Shown here one piece after another: positions 18,214-25,749 of a stretch of 64,000 nucleotides of DNA. Below the pieces are notes generated by a model. It searched no databases. It saw only the letters and a list, made by a program, of their open reading frames with translations, and had not been told where the DNA came from. Origin of the DNA: SFLA01 sp045595165 (GTDB taxonomy: Bacteria; Bacillota; Clostridia; Oscillospirales; CAG-382). The position numbers were made by a program, and so were the translations under genes. The stretch lies in contig JAZNZY010000006.1 in assembly GCA_045595165.1 (NCBI GenBank), positions 1-64,000 of the forward strand, written 5' to 3'. Each line of letters opens with the position of its first letter. Positions within the stretch are counted from its first letter, which is position 1.

Positions 18214-18609
18214 TTAGCGCTTACTCATTTTTGCAAAAACACTGCACTGTAAGCACATTTCTATTCCGAAAAACGCAAGGCATCCTACGGCATAGCAAAA
18301 TATATCTGCGAGGGAAAAGGTTCTGCCCAGCAAGACCGAAATAAATCTGTTTTCCTCAAGACCCAGAAGCTTTACAATATCAAAATACTGGCAAACCTCC
18401 ACTGCTGATGCGAATAAAAATACGTACACGGGAAGCAGCTTTGCGCCTTTTGGGATAAACACTCTGAAAAAAGAACAGATAAGCACGGTAACAAGCATAT
18501 CCCCCACGTAGGGACGGACAAAATTATCGTTTACAAAAAGTGCTATCAATATCTCCGAAAGCAGCACCGTTAAAAACAGCAATGCATAGATTATACGTCT
18601 TTTTTTCAA
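18214..18609 (-). CDS. DUF2809-family membrane protein
   Basis: A 131-aa protein with four predicted membrane helices. The DUF2809 pattern is visible: an early Glu in a helix (LLSEILIALF), FVRPYVGDMLVTVLIC, a buried VEVCQYFDI helix and SLADIFCYAVGC. The function of the family is not established. It stands alone on the minus strand. Confidence 0.75.
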   Translation of the reverse strand: MKKRRIIYALLFLTVLLSEILIALFVNDNFVRPYVGDMLVTVLICSFFRVFIPKGAKLLPVYVFLFASAVEVCQYFDIVKLLGLEENRFISVLLGRTFSLADIFCYAVGCLAFFGIEMCLQCSVFAKMSKR

Positions 18610-18672
18610 AAAGTCATCACCGCCTTTGTGGTATTATAGCATAAAAAAATAAATCAAACAAGATACATCATA

Positions 18673-18782
18673 CTTTCGGTGGTTCGAATCCACCTTGACG
18701 GGGATTTTATATCCGTATGCGAAGCAGACACCGAACTTCTTCTCTATTCACTATTACTTATTACTTCCCAAAAATCCTCGTA
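18673..18782. repeat. Inverted tRNA-end remnant (possible integration scar)
   Basis: The + strand carries TTTCGGTGGTTCGAATCC (from 18674), which matches the T-arm of the minus-strand tRNA-Tyr about 180 nt away. CCAAAAATCCTCGTA (18768-18782) exactly mirrors TACGAGGATTTTTGG (18845-18859), which is the 3' end of tRNA-Tyr plus its terminator arm. A further 11-bp inverted repeat (TTCACTATTAC/GTAATAGTGAA) lies inside. No gene is seen in 18610-18856. Confidence 0.6.
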
Positions 18783-18825
18783 AACAAGAGAAAAGTGAAG
18801 AGTGAAGATGTAATAGTGAAAAAGT

Positions 18826-18856
18826 AAAAATCCCCGTACTATCGTACGAGGATTTT
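18826..18856 (-). terminator. Terminator of the tRNA-Thr/tRNA-Tyr unit
   Basis: On the minus strand AATCCTCGTAC pairs with GTACGGGGATT around a GATA loop, followed by TTTACTTTTT, directly after the encoded CCA of tRNA-Tyr. Confidence 0.8.
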
Positions 18857-18941
18857 TGGTGGGGGAAGGTGGATTCGGACCACCGAAGTCACTGACAACA
18901 GATTTACAGTCTGCCCCCTTTGGCCGCTCGGGAATTCCCCC
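18857..18941 (-). tRNA. tRNA-Tyr (anticodon GTA)
   Basis: An 85-nt class II tRNA with acceptor GGGGGAA, anticodon loop CTGTAAA (GTA), a long variable arm and an encoded CCA end. The T-loop reads TCCGAAT instead of the near-universal TTCGAAT, so position 55 is C rather than U. The other three tRNAs of the window have U at this position. Confidence 0.92.
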
Positions 18942-18950
18942 ATATAAAAT

Positions 18951-19025
18951 TGGAGCTGGTGAAGGGAATCGAACCCCCAACCTGCTGATTACAAATCAGC
19001 TGCTCTACCGTTGAGCCACACCAGC
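18951..19025 (-). tRNA. tRNA-Thr (anticodon TGT)
   Basis: A 75-nt cloverleaf with acceptor GCTGGTG, anticodon loop TTTGTAA (TGT), T-loop TTCGATT and an encoded CCA end. It is first in a two-tRNA transcript and is followed 9 nt later by tRNA-Tyr. Confidence 0.95.
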
Positions 19026-19051
19026 AAATGCAACTGTTTGCGACGGGCGTA

Positions 19052-19081
19052 ATTATAACACACCTTGTCTGTTCTTGTCAA
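19052..19081 (-). promoter_or_regulatory. tRNA-Thr/tRNA-Tyr promoter
   Basis: Minus-strand TTGACA (19081-19076), an 18-nt spacer and TATAAT (19057-19052), about 20 nt before the mature tRNA-Thr 5' end. Confidence 0.85.
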
Positions 19082-19100
19082 GAGGTTTCTTTATTTTTTA

Positions 19101-19129
19101 TTGACAATTTTTATACCGTGTTGTAAAAT
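19101..19129 (+). promoter_or_regulatory. YfhO gene promoter
   Basis: TTGACA (19101-19106), a 17-nt spacer and TAAAAT (19124-19129), back to back with the tRNA promoter. Confidence 0.85.
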
Positions 19130-19152
19130 GGACACAGCGGAGGTAACTGATT

Positions 19153-21630
19153 ATGGACAGCGCAACAAAAATAAACAACACAATTGATATTCCCTCCCCT
19201 AAAAAGGGCGGTAAATACACATATTATAAAAAAGCTTTCTTTTACGCAATTCTGCTGGGAAGTATTATTATGATTCCTTTCGTTATATATGAATGGGTAG
19301 GAACGGGACATCCCATATTTCTCTATTTCGGAGATTATAACGCACAGCAGATACCTTTTTACGAGCACTGCGTCGAAATGGTACGGAGCGGATCACTCCG
19401 TTGGGATTGGCTTACCGATCTGGGCGCGAACTTTACGGGTACTTATTCCTATTATCTTCTGGGTTCGCCTTTCTTCTGGCTGATGTGCCTGTTCCCTTCA
19501 AGCTGGGCTCCATATCTTATGGCACCCATATATATTCTTAAATACGGCTGTGCTTCTCTTGTCGCTTACACCTATTTAAAGCGCTTTGTGAAGAAACAGG
19601 ATTATGCGGTGCTTGGCGGATTGCTGTACGCATTTTGCGGTTTCCAGATATACAACACCTTTTTTAACCAGTTCCACGAGGTAGTTGTTCTGTTCCCTCT
19701 CCTGCTGATCGGCATGGAGGAGCTGGTTCAGAATGACAGACGGGGCATATTTGCTTTGGCTGTTGCCGTTAACGCAATGTGCAATTACTTTATGTTTGCG
19801 GGACAGGTTGTGTTCTGCATTATTTATTTCCTTATAAGAATCTTTGATAAAAACTTTAAGATAACCTTTAAAAAGTTCCTGCTTGTGGCTTTTGAATCGG
19901 TGGTGGGAGTGCTTATTTCCGCCATACTGTTCCTGCCTGCGGCGGTGGGAGTAATGGACAACCCCCGACTTGACAGAGTGGGATACGATAATCTGGCCGA
20001 TGCACTCTTCTGGCAAAAGTCCGACGGAGGCATTACCTTCGGCTTCTTCGGAAAGGAAATTACTCTTTACACCAAGAGATACGGACACATTCTGCAAAGC
20101 CTTTTCTTCCCGCCGGATATTGCGTCCCGCACCAATTTTTATTACGGACACGAAACCCGCTGGGCTTCCAATGCGGCTTGGATACCTATGTTCGGTCTTA
20201 CGGGCGTATTCGCTTTCTTCAAGCGGAAAAAGCAGGGCACATGGCTTAAAGTGCTTTGCGCATTCCTTACGGTGTGCTGTCTTGTCCCCGTGCTCAATTC
20301 TGCGTTCTTCCTTTTCAACACTTCATATTACGCCCGTTGGGTATATATGCTTGTGCTGATGTTTGTTGTTGCAACCGTAGTTGCATTGGATGATTTAAAG
20401 ACCAACTGGAACGGAAGCATATGGCTCCACTCACTGCTGTGCGCCGCCATCGCCATTCCCGTAGGATTTTGCTGGACCACCGAGGACGGAAAAACCACTA
20501 TGTCCTCCACCCAGTTCTTTGACAGATATTGGGTAACTATTCTTATAACCGTCATTTCTTTGGGAATGGTATGGTATTTTATAAAATACGTACGCGGAAC
20601 CGCAAAGGAAGGCAAGGTCGCTTTGATAATGGCGGGAATAATTATCTGCGTATACGGCATAAACCACATTATTTACGGCAAATGCCATTCATACTCTTCG
20701 GACTTCCTCATCGATCAAGCCATTAACGGCGAGGTTGAACTGGAAGACCCCGAGGAAGAATTTTACCGCACCGATTTTTACCGTTCAAGCAATATATCCA
20801 CTCTCGATAACCTGAGTCTTTACTGGGGTTATCCCGGTGTGGAATGCTTTAACACCATAGTTCCCGGTTCTATAATGAAGTTCTATCCTATGGTGGGCGT
20901 ATCCCGTTCCGTGGGAAGCAGAGCGGAAGCAAGTAAATACGGACTCAAGGCGTTCCTTTCCGTTAAGTATTCCTTTATCGTTGAAGGCAAAAAGGACAAA
21001 CACAACACCGTGGGATTCGTATACAAGGACACACAGAACGGATTTGCCATTTACGAAAACGAATATTACCTCAATATGGGCTTTACCTACGATGAATTTA
21101 TGGTGGAAAGCGAATTTGAAAAGTACACCAAATCCGTACGTCATTCCCTGCTTTGCACCTATCTTGTAGTGCCCGACGATATGGCGGATTACTACTCGAA
21201 GTTTATGAAAGAAGTAAAGTTCGTTGACGGCGCGAAATCCGGTGAGCAGACCTACAAGGACAGCGTGCTTGAAAGACAGGAAACCACCTGCGATGAGTTT
21301 GAGTACGATTCCAAGGGCTTTAAAGCAAACATTACGCTTGACAAGCCCAACGTGGTTTTCTTCTCCGTCCCTGCGGACAGAGGCTGGACGGCAACCGTAA
21401 ACGGCAAGGCTGTGGACGTTAACACCGTAACCTACGGATTTATGGCAGTGGAATGTGAAGCAGGCGAAAACCAAATCGAATTCACTTACCATACCCCCGG
21501 TTTTTCCACGGGCGCGTTGGTTACCCTTGGCGGTGCCCTCATTCTGGGCGTATATCTGCTTATTTCCAAATACACCCGTAAAGAGAAAAAGGGCTGTATG
21601 CTTACGGAAGATTACTATGAACAGATCTGA
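19153..21630 (+). CDS. YfhO-family membrane protein (probable glycosyltransferase)
   Basis: An 825-aa protein with about a dozen membrane helices in residues 25-510, then an exported domain of about 250 residues (including FFSVPADRGWTATVNGKAVD, typical of the family) and a last helix near 790-812. An early FGDYNAQQIPFYEH segment is characteristic of YfhO proteins. Some members add sugars to lipoteichoic acid using lipid-linked donors; the substrate here is not predictable. The biotin ligase gene overlaps its end by 14 nt. Confidence 0.88.
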   Translation: MDSATKINNTIDIPSPKKGGKYTYYKKAFFYAILLGSIIMIPFVIYEWVGTGHPIFLYFGDYNAQQIPFYEHCVEMVRSGSLRWDWLTDLGANFTGTYSYYLLGSPFFWLMCLFPSSWAPYLMAPIYILKYGCASLVAYTYLKRFVKKQDYAVLGGLLYAFCGFQIYNTFFNQFHEVVVLFPLLLIGMEELVQNDRRGIFALAVAVNAMCNYFMFAGQVVFCIIYFLIRIFDKNFKITFKKFLLVAFESVVGVLISAILFLPAAVGVMDNPRLDRVGYDNLADALFWQKSDGGITFGFFGKEITLYTKRYGHILQSLFFPPDIASRTNFYYGHETRWASNAAWIPMFGLTGVFAFFKRKKQGTWLKVLCAFLTVCCLVPVLNSAFFLFNTSYYARWVYMLVLMFVVATVVALDDLKTNWNGSIWLHSLLCAAIAIPVGFCWTTEDGKTTMSSTQFFDRYWVTILITVISLGMVWYFIKYVRGTAKEGKVALIMAGIIICVYGINHIIYGKCHSYSSDFLIDQAINGEVELEDPEEEFYRTDFYRSSNISTLDNLSLYWGYPGVECFNTIVPGSIMKFYPMVGVSRSVGSRAEASKYGLKAFLSVKYSFIVEGKKDKHNTVGFVYKDTQNGFAIYENEYYLNMGFTYDEFMVESEFEKYTKSVRHSLLCTYLVVPDDMADYYSKFMKEVKFVDGAKSGEQTYKDSVLERQETTCDEFEYDSKGFKANITLDKPNVVFFSVPADRGWTATVNGKAVDVNTVTYGFMAVECEAGENQIEFTYHTPGFSTGALVTLGGALILGVYLLISKYTRKEKKGCMLTEDYYEQI

Positions 21631-22333
21631 TATTTTATATTACCCCACGGTGGATTCCACCAACAAAGCACTGCGGGAATACGTAAAAAACGCTCCCGAA
21701 GGGCTTACCGTCGTTGCAGGCGAGCAGACGGCGGGCAGAGGAAGAATGGGCAGAAGCTTTGTTTCCAAAAGCGGCGGATTGTATATGAGCCTGCTTTTAA
21801 AGCCGGAAAAAGACAGTTTTTCCCTTATAACCTCTGCCGCGGCGGTTGCGGTAACTCAGGTTATTGAAGAAAAGTTCGGCATGCCCTGCGGAATAAAGTG
21901 GGTAAACGATATAATAAAAGACGGAAAAAAGGTTTGCGGAATATTGGCAGAATCCGTTTTTGACGGAGGAGAAAAGCCCGCAGCCGTTATATTGGGAATA
22001 GGTATAAACCTTGCTGCCCCCGAGGGAGGCTTTCCCGATGAGATAAAGGATATTGCCACCCATCTTGGCGTATGCCTTACGGCGGACGAAAAGATAGATC
22101 TCGCTGTGGAGATCGCAAACCGAATACTGAGCCTGTACCCCTGCCCCGAAAGCTTTGTAAACGAATACAGAGAAAAAAGCGTTGTTATCGGCAAAGAGAT
22201 ATACGTTATACGGGGAGCAGAAAAAACATCTGCAACCGCAGTAGATATTGACGATGAGTGCGGACTTATTGTAGATTACGGAAGCAAGACCGAGGTACTG
22301 CGCACGGGCGAGATTTCCGTAAGAGTGAAATAA
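21617..22333 (+). CDS. birA: Biotin--[acetyl-CoA-carboxylase] ligase
   Basis: A 238-aa biotin protein ligase that activates biotin with ATP and transfers it to carboxylase carrier proteins. Motifs: STNKALRE near residue 14, GEQTAGRGRMGR (35-46, the biotinyl-AMP binding loop), KWVNDI near 94 and GIGINL near 127. It lacks the N-terminal DNA-binding domain of regulatory BirA, so it is a class I ligase. It overlaps the YfhO gene by 14 nt, which indicates coupling. A longer reading from 21455 is a shadow of the YfhO gene. Confidence 0.93.
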   Translation: MNRSDILYYPTVDSTNKALREYVKNAPEGLTVVAGEQTAGRGRMGRSFVSKSGGLYMSLLLKPEKDSFSLITSAAAVAVTQVIEEKFGMPCGIKWVNDIIKDGKKVCGILAESVFDGGEKPAAVILGIGINLAAPEGGFPDEIKDIATHLGVCLTADEKIDLAVEIANRILSLYPCPESFVNEYREKSVVIGKEIYVIRGAEKTSATAVDIDDECGLIVDYGSKTEVLRTGEISVRVK

Positions 22334-22346
22334 AAAGAGAGGTTTT

Positions 22347-22745
22347 ATGGAAATTATTATTTGTCTTGACGATAATAACGGTATGCTGTTTAATAACCGC
22401 CGCCAGAGCCGTGACAGCAAGGTGCTGGAGGATATAAAGAACAGCCTTAAAGGTAATCTTACCATTTTCCCTTTTTCCGAAAAGCTTATAAAGGGTTCGG
22501 AAATTCCTTATCAGTTAATGTCCGATACCGTAAACGAAAATGCGGTTATATTTGTTGAGGACAGAGGGATAAAAGAGCTTTTATCCGCAGTACACAAAAT
22601 AACCGTTTACCGCTGGAACAGAGTTTATCCTGCGGATACATATCTGGATATTGATTTTGCCGCAGAAAGCTTTAAATCGGTTTCCGTATGTGAATTTGAG
22701 GGAAGCTCTCACGAAAAGATTACAAAAGAGGTTTACGAAAGATGA
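22347..22745 (+). CDS. Conserved small protein of unknown function
   Basis: A 132-aa soluble protein starting MEIIICLDDNNGMLFNNRRQSRD. This N-terminal pattern is familiar to me from Clostridia genomes, where it often carries an unconvincing ribonuclease Z label; no metallo-beta-lactamase motif (HxHxDH) is present. AGAGAGG precedes the ATG. It is 13 nt after birA and overlaps the nuclease gene by 4 nt (ATGA), so it belongs to the same operon. Function unknown. Confidence 0.72.
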   Translation: MEIIICLDDNNGMLFNNRRQSRDSKVLEDIKNSLKGNLTIFPFSEKLIKGSEIPYQLMSDTVNENAVIFVEDRGIKELLSAVHKITVYRWNRVYPADTYLDIDFAAESFKSVSVCEFEGSSHEKITKEVYER

Positions 22746-23683
22746 AATATTTTAAAACAGCGTTTACCGCTTTACTGCTTGCGTTAACGCTGATCATTTC
22801 CGCTTGCGTAAGCACGGAGCCGTCAAAGGATAATTCCTTGCCTGCGCAGAACGTTTCCGAAACGGTCAAGCCCGAAGTTTCCGTATCCGATATAGGCAAG
22901 GACGGATTTTCCTTAAAGGACATTCCCGCTTTTTCCGACAAGCCGTATATTGCGGTTAACGGCAATACGCCTTATTTTACCGAAGACGAAATAGTTGCGG
23001 ATTCTTATGAATTTTACAGTGACCTTGATACCTTGGGCAGATGCGGTGTTACCGTAGCCTGTATCGGCAAGGAGCTTATGCCCACCGAGGACAGAGGAAG
23101 CATAGGTCAGGTAAAGCCCACGGGCTGGCATACCGTTAAATACGATTGCGTTGACGGAAAGTATCTTTACAACCGCTGTCATCTTATCGGATATCAGCTT
23201 ACGGGTGAAAACGCAAACGTAAACAATCTTGTTACGGGCACCAGATATATGAACGTGACGGGAATGCTCCCCTTTGAAAATATGGTTGCAGACTATATAA
23301 AGGAAACGGGCAACCACGTTATGTACCGTGTTACTCCCATTTTCGAGGGAGATGACCTGCTTTGCCGCGGTGTTCTTATGGAAGCGTATTCCGTAGAGGA
23401 CGAGGGCGAGGGGATCTGCTTTAACGTATTCGTTTACAACGCACAGCCGAGTATCGAAATCGACTATGCCACCGGCGAAAGCAGACTGAATGAATCGGAC
23501 GGCGAAGTATCCCATACAGAGCAGACGAATACCTACGTTCTCAACACCAATTCAAAGAAGTTTCATAATCCCGATTGCTCGTCGGTAAGCAAGATAAGCG
23601 AAAACAACAAGCAAGTCTTCGAGGGCACGCGGGAAGAATTGATCGATGACGGCTATTCCCCCTGCGGAATCTGCAAGCCTTAA
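22742..23683 (+). CDS. Secreted DNA/RNA non-specific endonuclease lipoprotein
   Basis: A 313-aa lipoprotein (signal peptide to SAC, Cys22) with a nuclease domain of the EndA/NucA-like group (about residues 75-235). Key segments are GRCGVTVACIGKELMP, the active-site stretch YNRCHLIGYQLTG with its His, and NLVTGTRYMN with the metal-binding Asn. A C-terminal module (about 258-313) with NTNSKKFHNPDC, REELIDDGYSPC and GICKP is a cysteine-rich metal-binding domain often attached to such nucleases. It likely digests extracellular DNA. The gene is last in the YfhO-birA operon. Confidence 0.9.
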   Translation: MKYFKTAFTALLLALTLIISACVSTEPSKDNSLPAQNVSETVKPEVSVSDIGKDGFSLKDIPAFSDKPYIAVNGNTPYFTEDEIVADSYEFYSDLDTLGRCGVTVACIGKELMPTEDRGSIGQVKPTGWHTVKYDCVDGKYLYNRCHLIGYQLTGENANVNNLVTGTRYMNVTGMLPFENMVADYIKETGNHVMYRVTPIFEGDDLLCRGVLMEAYSVEDEGEGICFNVFVYNAQPSIEIDYATGESRLNESDGEVSHTEQTNTYVLNTNSKKFHNPDCSSVSKISENNKQVFEGTREELIDDGYSPCGICKP

Positions 23684-23695
23684 CACAAAAAAGTG

Positions 23696-23857
23696 TTGAC
23701 AAAATGCTCCTTTTATAGTAAAATATATACACAGTGAATAACATCTGATCAAATTACCCCAAGAAGCCTCGCGACTTCTCGGGAACCCCGACAAAAAGCA
23801 GGTGTGCCATATATTCCGAGTGTTTTACCACCCTGCTTTGAACGCAGGGTGGATTTT
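23696..23857 (+). promoter_or_regulatory. Repeated promoter-attenuator element, copy 3, interrupted by a REP palindrome
   Basis: TTGACA (23696-23701), a 17-nt spacer and TAAAAT (23719-23724) start the third copy. About 42 nt of REP-like palindrome (23753-23794) lies between the leader start and AAAAGCAGG (23794-23802). The hairpin CCACCCTGC/GCAGGGTGG (23828-23836 and 23844-23852) with loop TTTGAAC is identical to copy 1; the tail is ATTTTG. It stands upstream of a cluster of three small orphan genes. Confidence 0.75.
23753..23794 (+). repeat. REP-like palindrome, copy B, nested in element copy 3
   Basis: CCCCAAGAAGCC, then a short loop, then GACTTCTCGGGAACC and the family end ACCCCGACAA. CAAA occurs on both sides of the insertion and could be a short target duplication, though CAA also belongs to the repeat's own end. 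Confidence 0.7.
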
Positions 23858-23899
23858 GTTTTGTGAAGAAAGCTATAGTTATAAAACTAAAGGTGTAGT

Positions 23900-24187
23900 A
23901 TGGAAGCAAAAAAAGCATATATTTATTGGACGCGACGTAAGCCCAAACCGTTTATTACTGGGCTGGAGTATTTTCCCCATATAGTTCGTGCTGATGACAT
24001 CAACAAAGAACATTGGAGCGTTCGTTTTTTTATAACAGAAGAAAACAAAGAAAATGAAGGACATATCGAACTTAAGATGTTGGTTGATAACGATGCTTGC
24101 CTTGCCTTTTTCGAAACACTTAAACCCGGAACCAAGTTTTATTTATTTGAGGGCCCTTATAAGGTAGCACAAGGATATTTTTTGTAA
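23900..24187 (+). CDS. Hypothetical protein, possible immunity protein
   Basis: A 95-aa soluble protein I do not recognise. It has a YIYWTRRK start and a C-terminal FYLFEGPYKVAQGYF segment that looks like beta strands. AAAGGTG lies upstream. It is the first gene after element copy 3. Single small orphan proteins of this size near RHS material are often immunity proteins, but no toxin gene is adjacent, so this is a guess from context. Confidence 0.6.
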   Translation: MEAKKAYIYWTRRKPKPFITGLEYFPHIVRADDINKEHWSVRFFITEENKENEGHIELKMLVDNDACLAFFETLKPGTKFYLFEGPYKVAQGYFL

Positions 24188-24295
24188 ATATGGTTGACAA
24201 CCATTTGCTCGGCATGATACACCTTGACAAAAATATAATTAAGTAAAAAAATATATTTATGTCTTATTCCGTTTTTGTTATAATAGAGGGCACTT

Positions 24296-24583
24296 ATGAA
24301 TTTAGAAGAATTCACACAATTATTAAATATAGGACACGAAATTGACCTTGTATTTGAAGAAAGACCATATTTTGTATCTTATTTGTACGCGCTAACTAAT
24401 GAAGCGAAGAAAAAATATGCATCTTTGCTGGAAACAGGCAAAAGAGTTTATTATATCAGCGATGAAACTTCAAAAACAGAAGTTTACGTTGGAGATTTTT
24501 CGGGTATTTTTGAACATGAATTCAAACCCGGGGTAACAATTGCTACTCACCCTGAAAAATTTGATATCAACGGCTGGTATTAG
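24296..24583 (+). CDS. Hypothetical protein with a very short leader
   Basis: A 95-aa acidic protein, not recognised, with EIDLVFEERPYFVSYLY and RVYYISDETSKTEVYVGD strands. TATAAT at 24279-24284 would start transcription near 24291, only about five nt before the ATG, so it may be nearly leaderless; GAGGG before the ATG could otherwise be the ribosome site of a longer transcript. It lies in the same accessory patch as its neighbours. Confidence 0.55.
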   Translation: MNLEEFTQLLNIGHEIDLVFEERPYFVSYLYALTNEAKKKYASLLETGKRVYYISDETSKTEVYVGDFSGIFEHEFKPGVTIATHPEKFDINGWY

Positions 24584-24651
24584 TATTCTCGAACATGTCA
24601 CTCAAGCCGATGTTTTGGGACAACAGCTTTTTGATGTCGGGGAACATTTTG

Positions 24652-24680
24652 TTGACAAGAATTATCGTACATGATAGAAT
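24652..24680 (+). promoter_or_regulatory. Promoter that decides the start of the next gene
   Basis: TTGACA (24652-24657), a 17-nt spacer and TAGAAT (24675-24680). The in-frame ATG at 24671 lies inside this promoter, so it cannot be the start of the gene transcribed from it. Confidence 0.8.
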
Positions 24681-24709
24681 TTTATTACAATATTAAAGGA
24701 GGGATATTT

Positions 24710-25303
24710 TTGATAGGAGCAAGCTTTTTTTACGATGCTCTCACGTTGGGATTAGCCGTAATACTGTTGGCGGTAATGCAAATTCCGCTTGCGGCAGGCA
24801 TACTTTTGGCTGTAAAATGGGCTAGACACAAAAAGTTAAGTATCGTATGGCTGGTCGTTTTGATTTGCTCTTTGCCGCTAAGCGTATTCGTGGCTATGGA
24901 TACGTATATTCTTCCCGAGGTTTCCAACCCCAAAATGTCCGACCGATATCTTGAGGTTATTGAAAAGACCGATTGGAAGGATGAAAATACGCTTTCCAAG
25001 CTTGGGTTTGTCTCTTACGGTGAAAAGTACGTTTTGGAGAACGACGGATATACAGTCTGCATTGAAAAAGGAAACGATTTTTCGGATTACGCCGTTACAC
25101 ATACGTACGAGGATATGGAATACAGGGCTTTGACCTTGAGAAATCGGATTTTAAGCGTTGACCGTTGGTTTGGCGAAGCCGATTACGGCTACTTGAATAG
25201 CTATGAATTTTACACGGACGGTGTTACAGTATCCTTTGAAGAGGAGATTTCTTCAAAAAAAGACACTGCATTTGCAGATTTTATTGAAAGTATCGAAGAA
25301 TAG
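24710..25303 (+). CDS. Hypothetical membrane protein, TTG start
   Basis: A 197-aa protein starting at TTG with AAAGGAGGG six nt upstream; the earlier ATG at 24671 is within the promoter. Two N-terminal membrane helices (about residues 6-34 and 43-62) precede a C-terminal domain of about 130 residues rich in Glu, Asp and Tyr. Not recognised. It closes the accessory patch 23690-25303. Confidence 0.7.
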   Translation: MIGASFFYDALTLGLAVILLAVMQIPLAAGILLAVKWARHKKLSIVWLVVLICSLPLSVFVAMDTYILPEVSNPKMSDRYLEVIEKTDWKDENTLSKLGFVSYGEKYVLENDGYTVCIEKGNDFSDYAVTHTYEDMEYRALTLRNRILSVDRWFGEADYGYLNSYEFYTDGVTVSFEEEISSKKDTAFADFIESIEE

Positions 25304-25305
25304 TT

Positions 25306-25332
25306 AAAAAGCTCCCGATTACGGGAGTTTTT
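25306..25332. terminator. Bidirectional terminator
   Basis: AAAGCTCCCG/CGGGAGTTTTT hairpin with an ATTA loop between convergent genes ending at 25303 and 25319; it overlaps the last codons of the minus-strand gene. Confidence 0.8.
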
Positions 25333-25705
25333 CAGTTCCGCAGATGAGGTTTCCCAGCCACAAAGCGGGGACAGACAAAGCCGCCCAGAGAAAAGTAAAA
25401 TACGGGCAGACCTGACCGAGAATGTTAAACGGCAAATGAGAATAATCCCACACGTCCATACCCAGCCAGAGATTGAAAATTATACCAAATACAAGCTCCA
25501 CCGAAGTGATGATAATACCGCCCGCAAGGCAGCGCAGTAAAAATCCCTTTATTCTGCCGCAGATAAGACGGATAAGCACCACCGAAAGCCCGCCTGCCAG
25601 AAACATAGAAAAATGGCTTCTGCCGCGGTAAAGAAGCTCTATGAGCACGTATATTCCCCCGCCAGCAAGAAACAAAGCAAAATACCTTTTAAAATACGAA
25701 AGCAA
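25319..25705 (-). CDS. Putative ABC-transporter permease-like membrane protein (CmpB family)
   Basis: A 128-aa protein with four membrane helices and the family pattern IYVLIELLYRGRSHFSMFLAG near residue 18. A TTG start at 25705 follows the Shine-Dalgarno GAGGAGGAG. Despite the family name, no ABC ATPase is adjacent. Its ribosome site and start codon lie in an 11-bp hairpin (25705-25731), so translation may be limited by RNA folding. Confidence 0.75.
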   Translation of the reverse strand: MLSYFKRYFALFLAGGGIYVLIELLYRGRSHFSMFLAGGLSVVLIRLICGRIKGFLLRCLAGGIIITSVELVFGIIFNLWLGMDVWDYSHLPFNILGQVCPYFTFLWAALSVPALWLGNLICGTEKLP

Positions 25706-25731
25706 AACTGACTCCTCCTCGGAGTCAGTTT
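25705..25731 (-). promoter_or_regulatory. Hairpin enclosing the ribosome-binding site
   Basis: Minus-strand AAACTGACTCC (25731-25721) pairs perfectly with GGAGTCAGTTT (25715-25705) around a GAGGA loop. The Shine-Dalgarno is split between loop and stem, and the first base of the TTG start is paired. The same hairpin follows the amidase stop by about 20 nt and might act as its terminator. Confidence 0.6.
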
Positions 25732-25749
25732 GCGCAAAGAATATGGGTT

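Noticed and set aside
24584..24660. In-frame stretch ISILEHVTQADVLGQQLF as a remnant of a lost gene
   Set aside because: Too short, with no similarity I can name; it may be chance.
24671..24673. ATG as the start of the 197-aa protein
   Set aside because: It lies between the -35 and -10 of the gene's own promoter; TTG 24710 has AAAGGAGGG.
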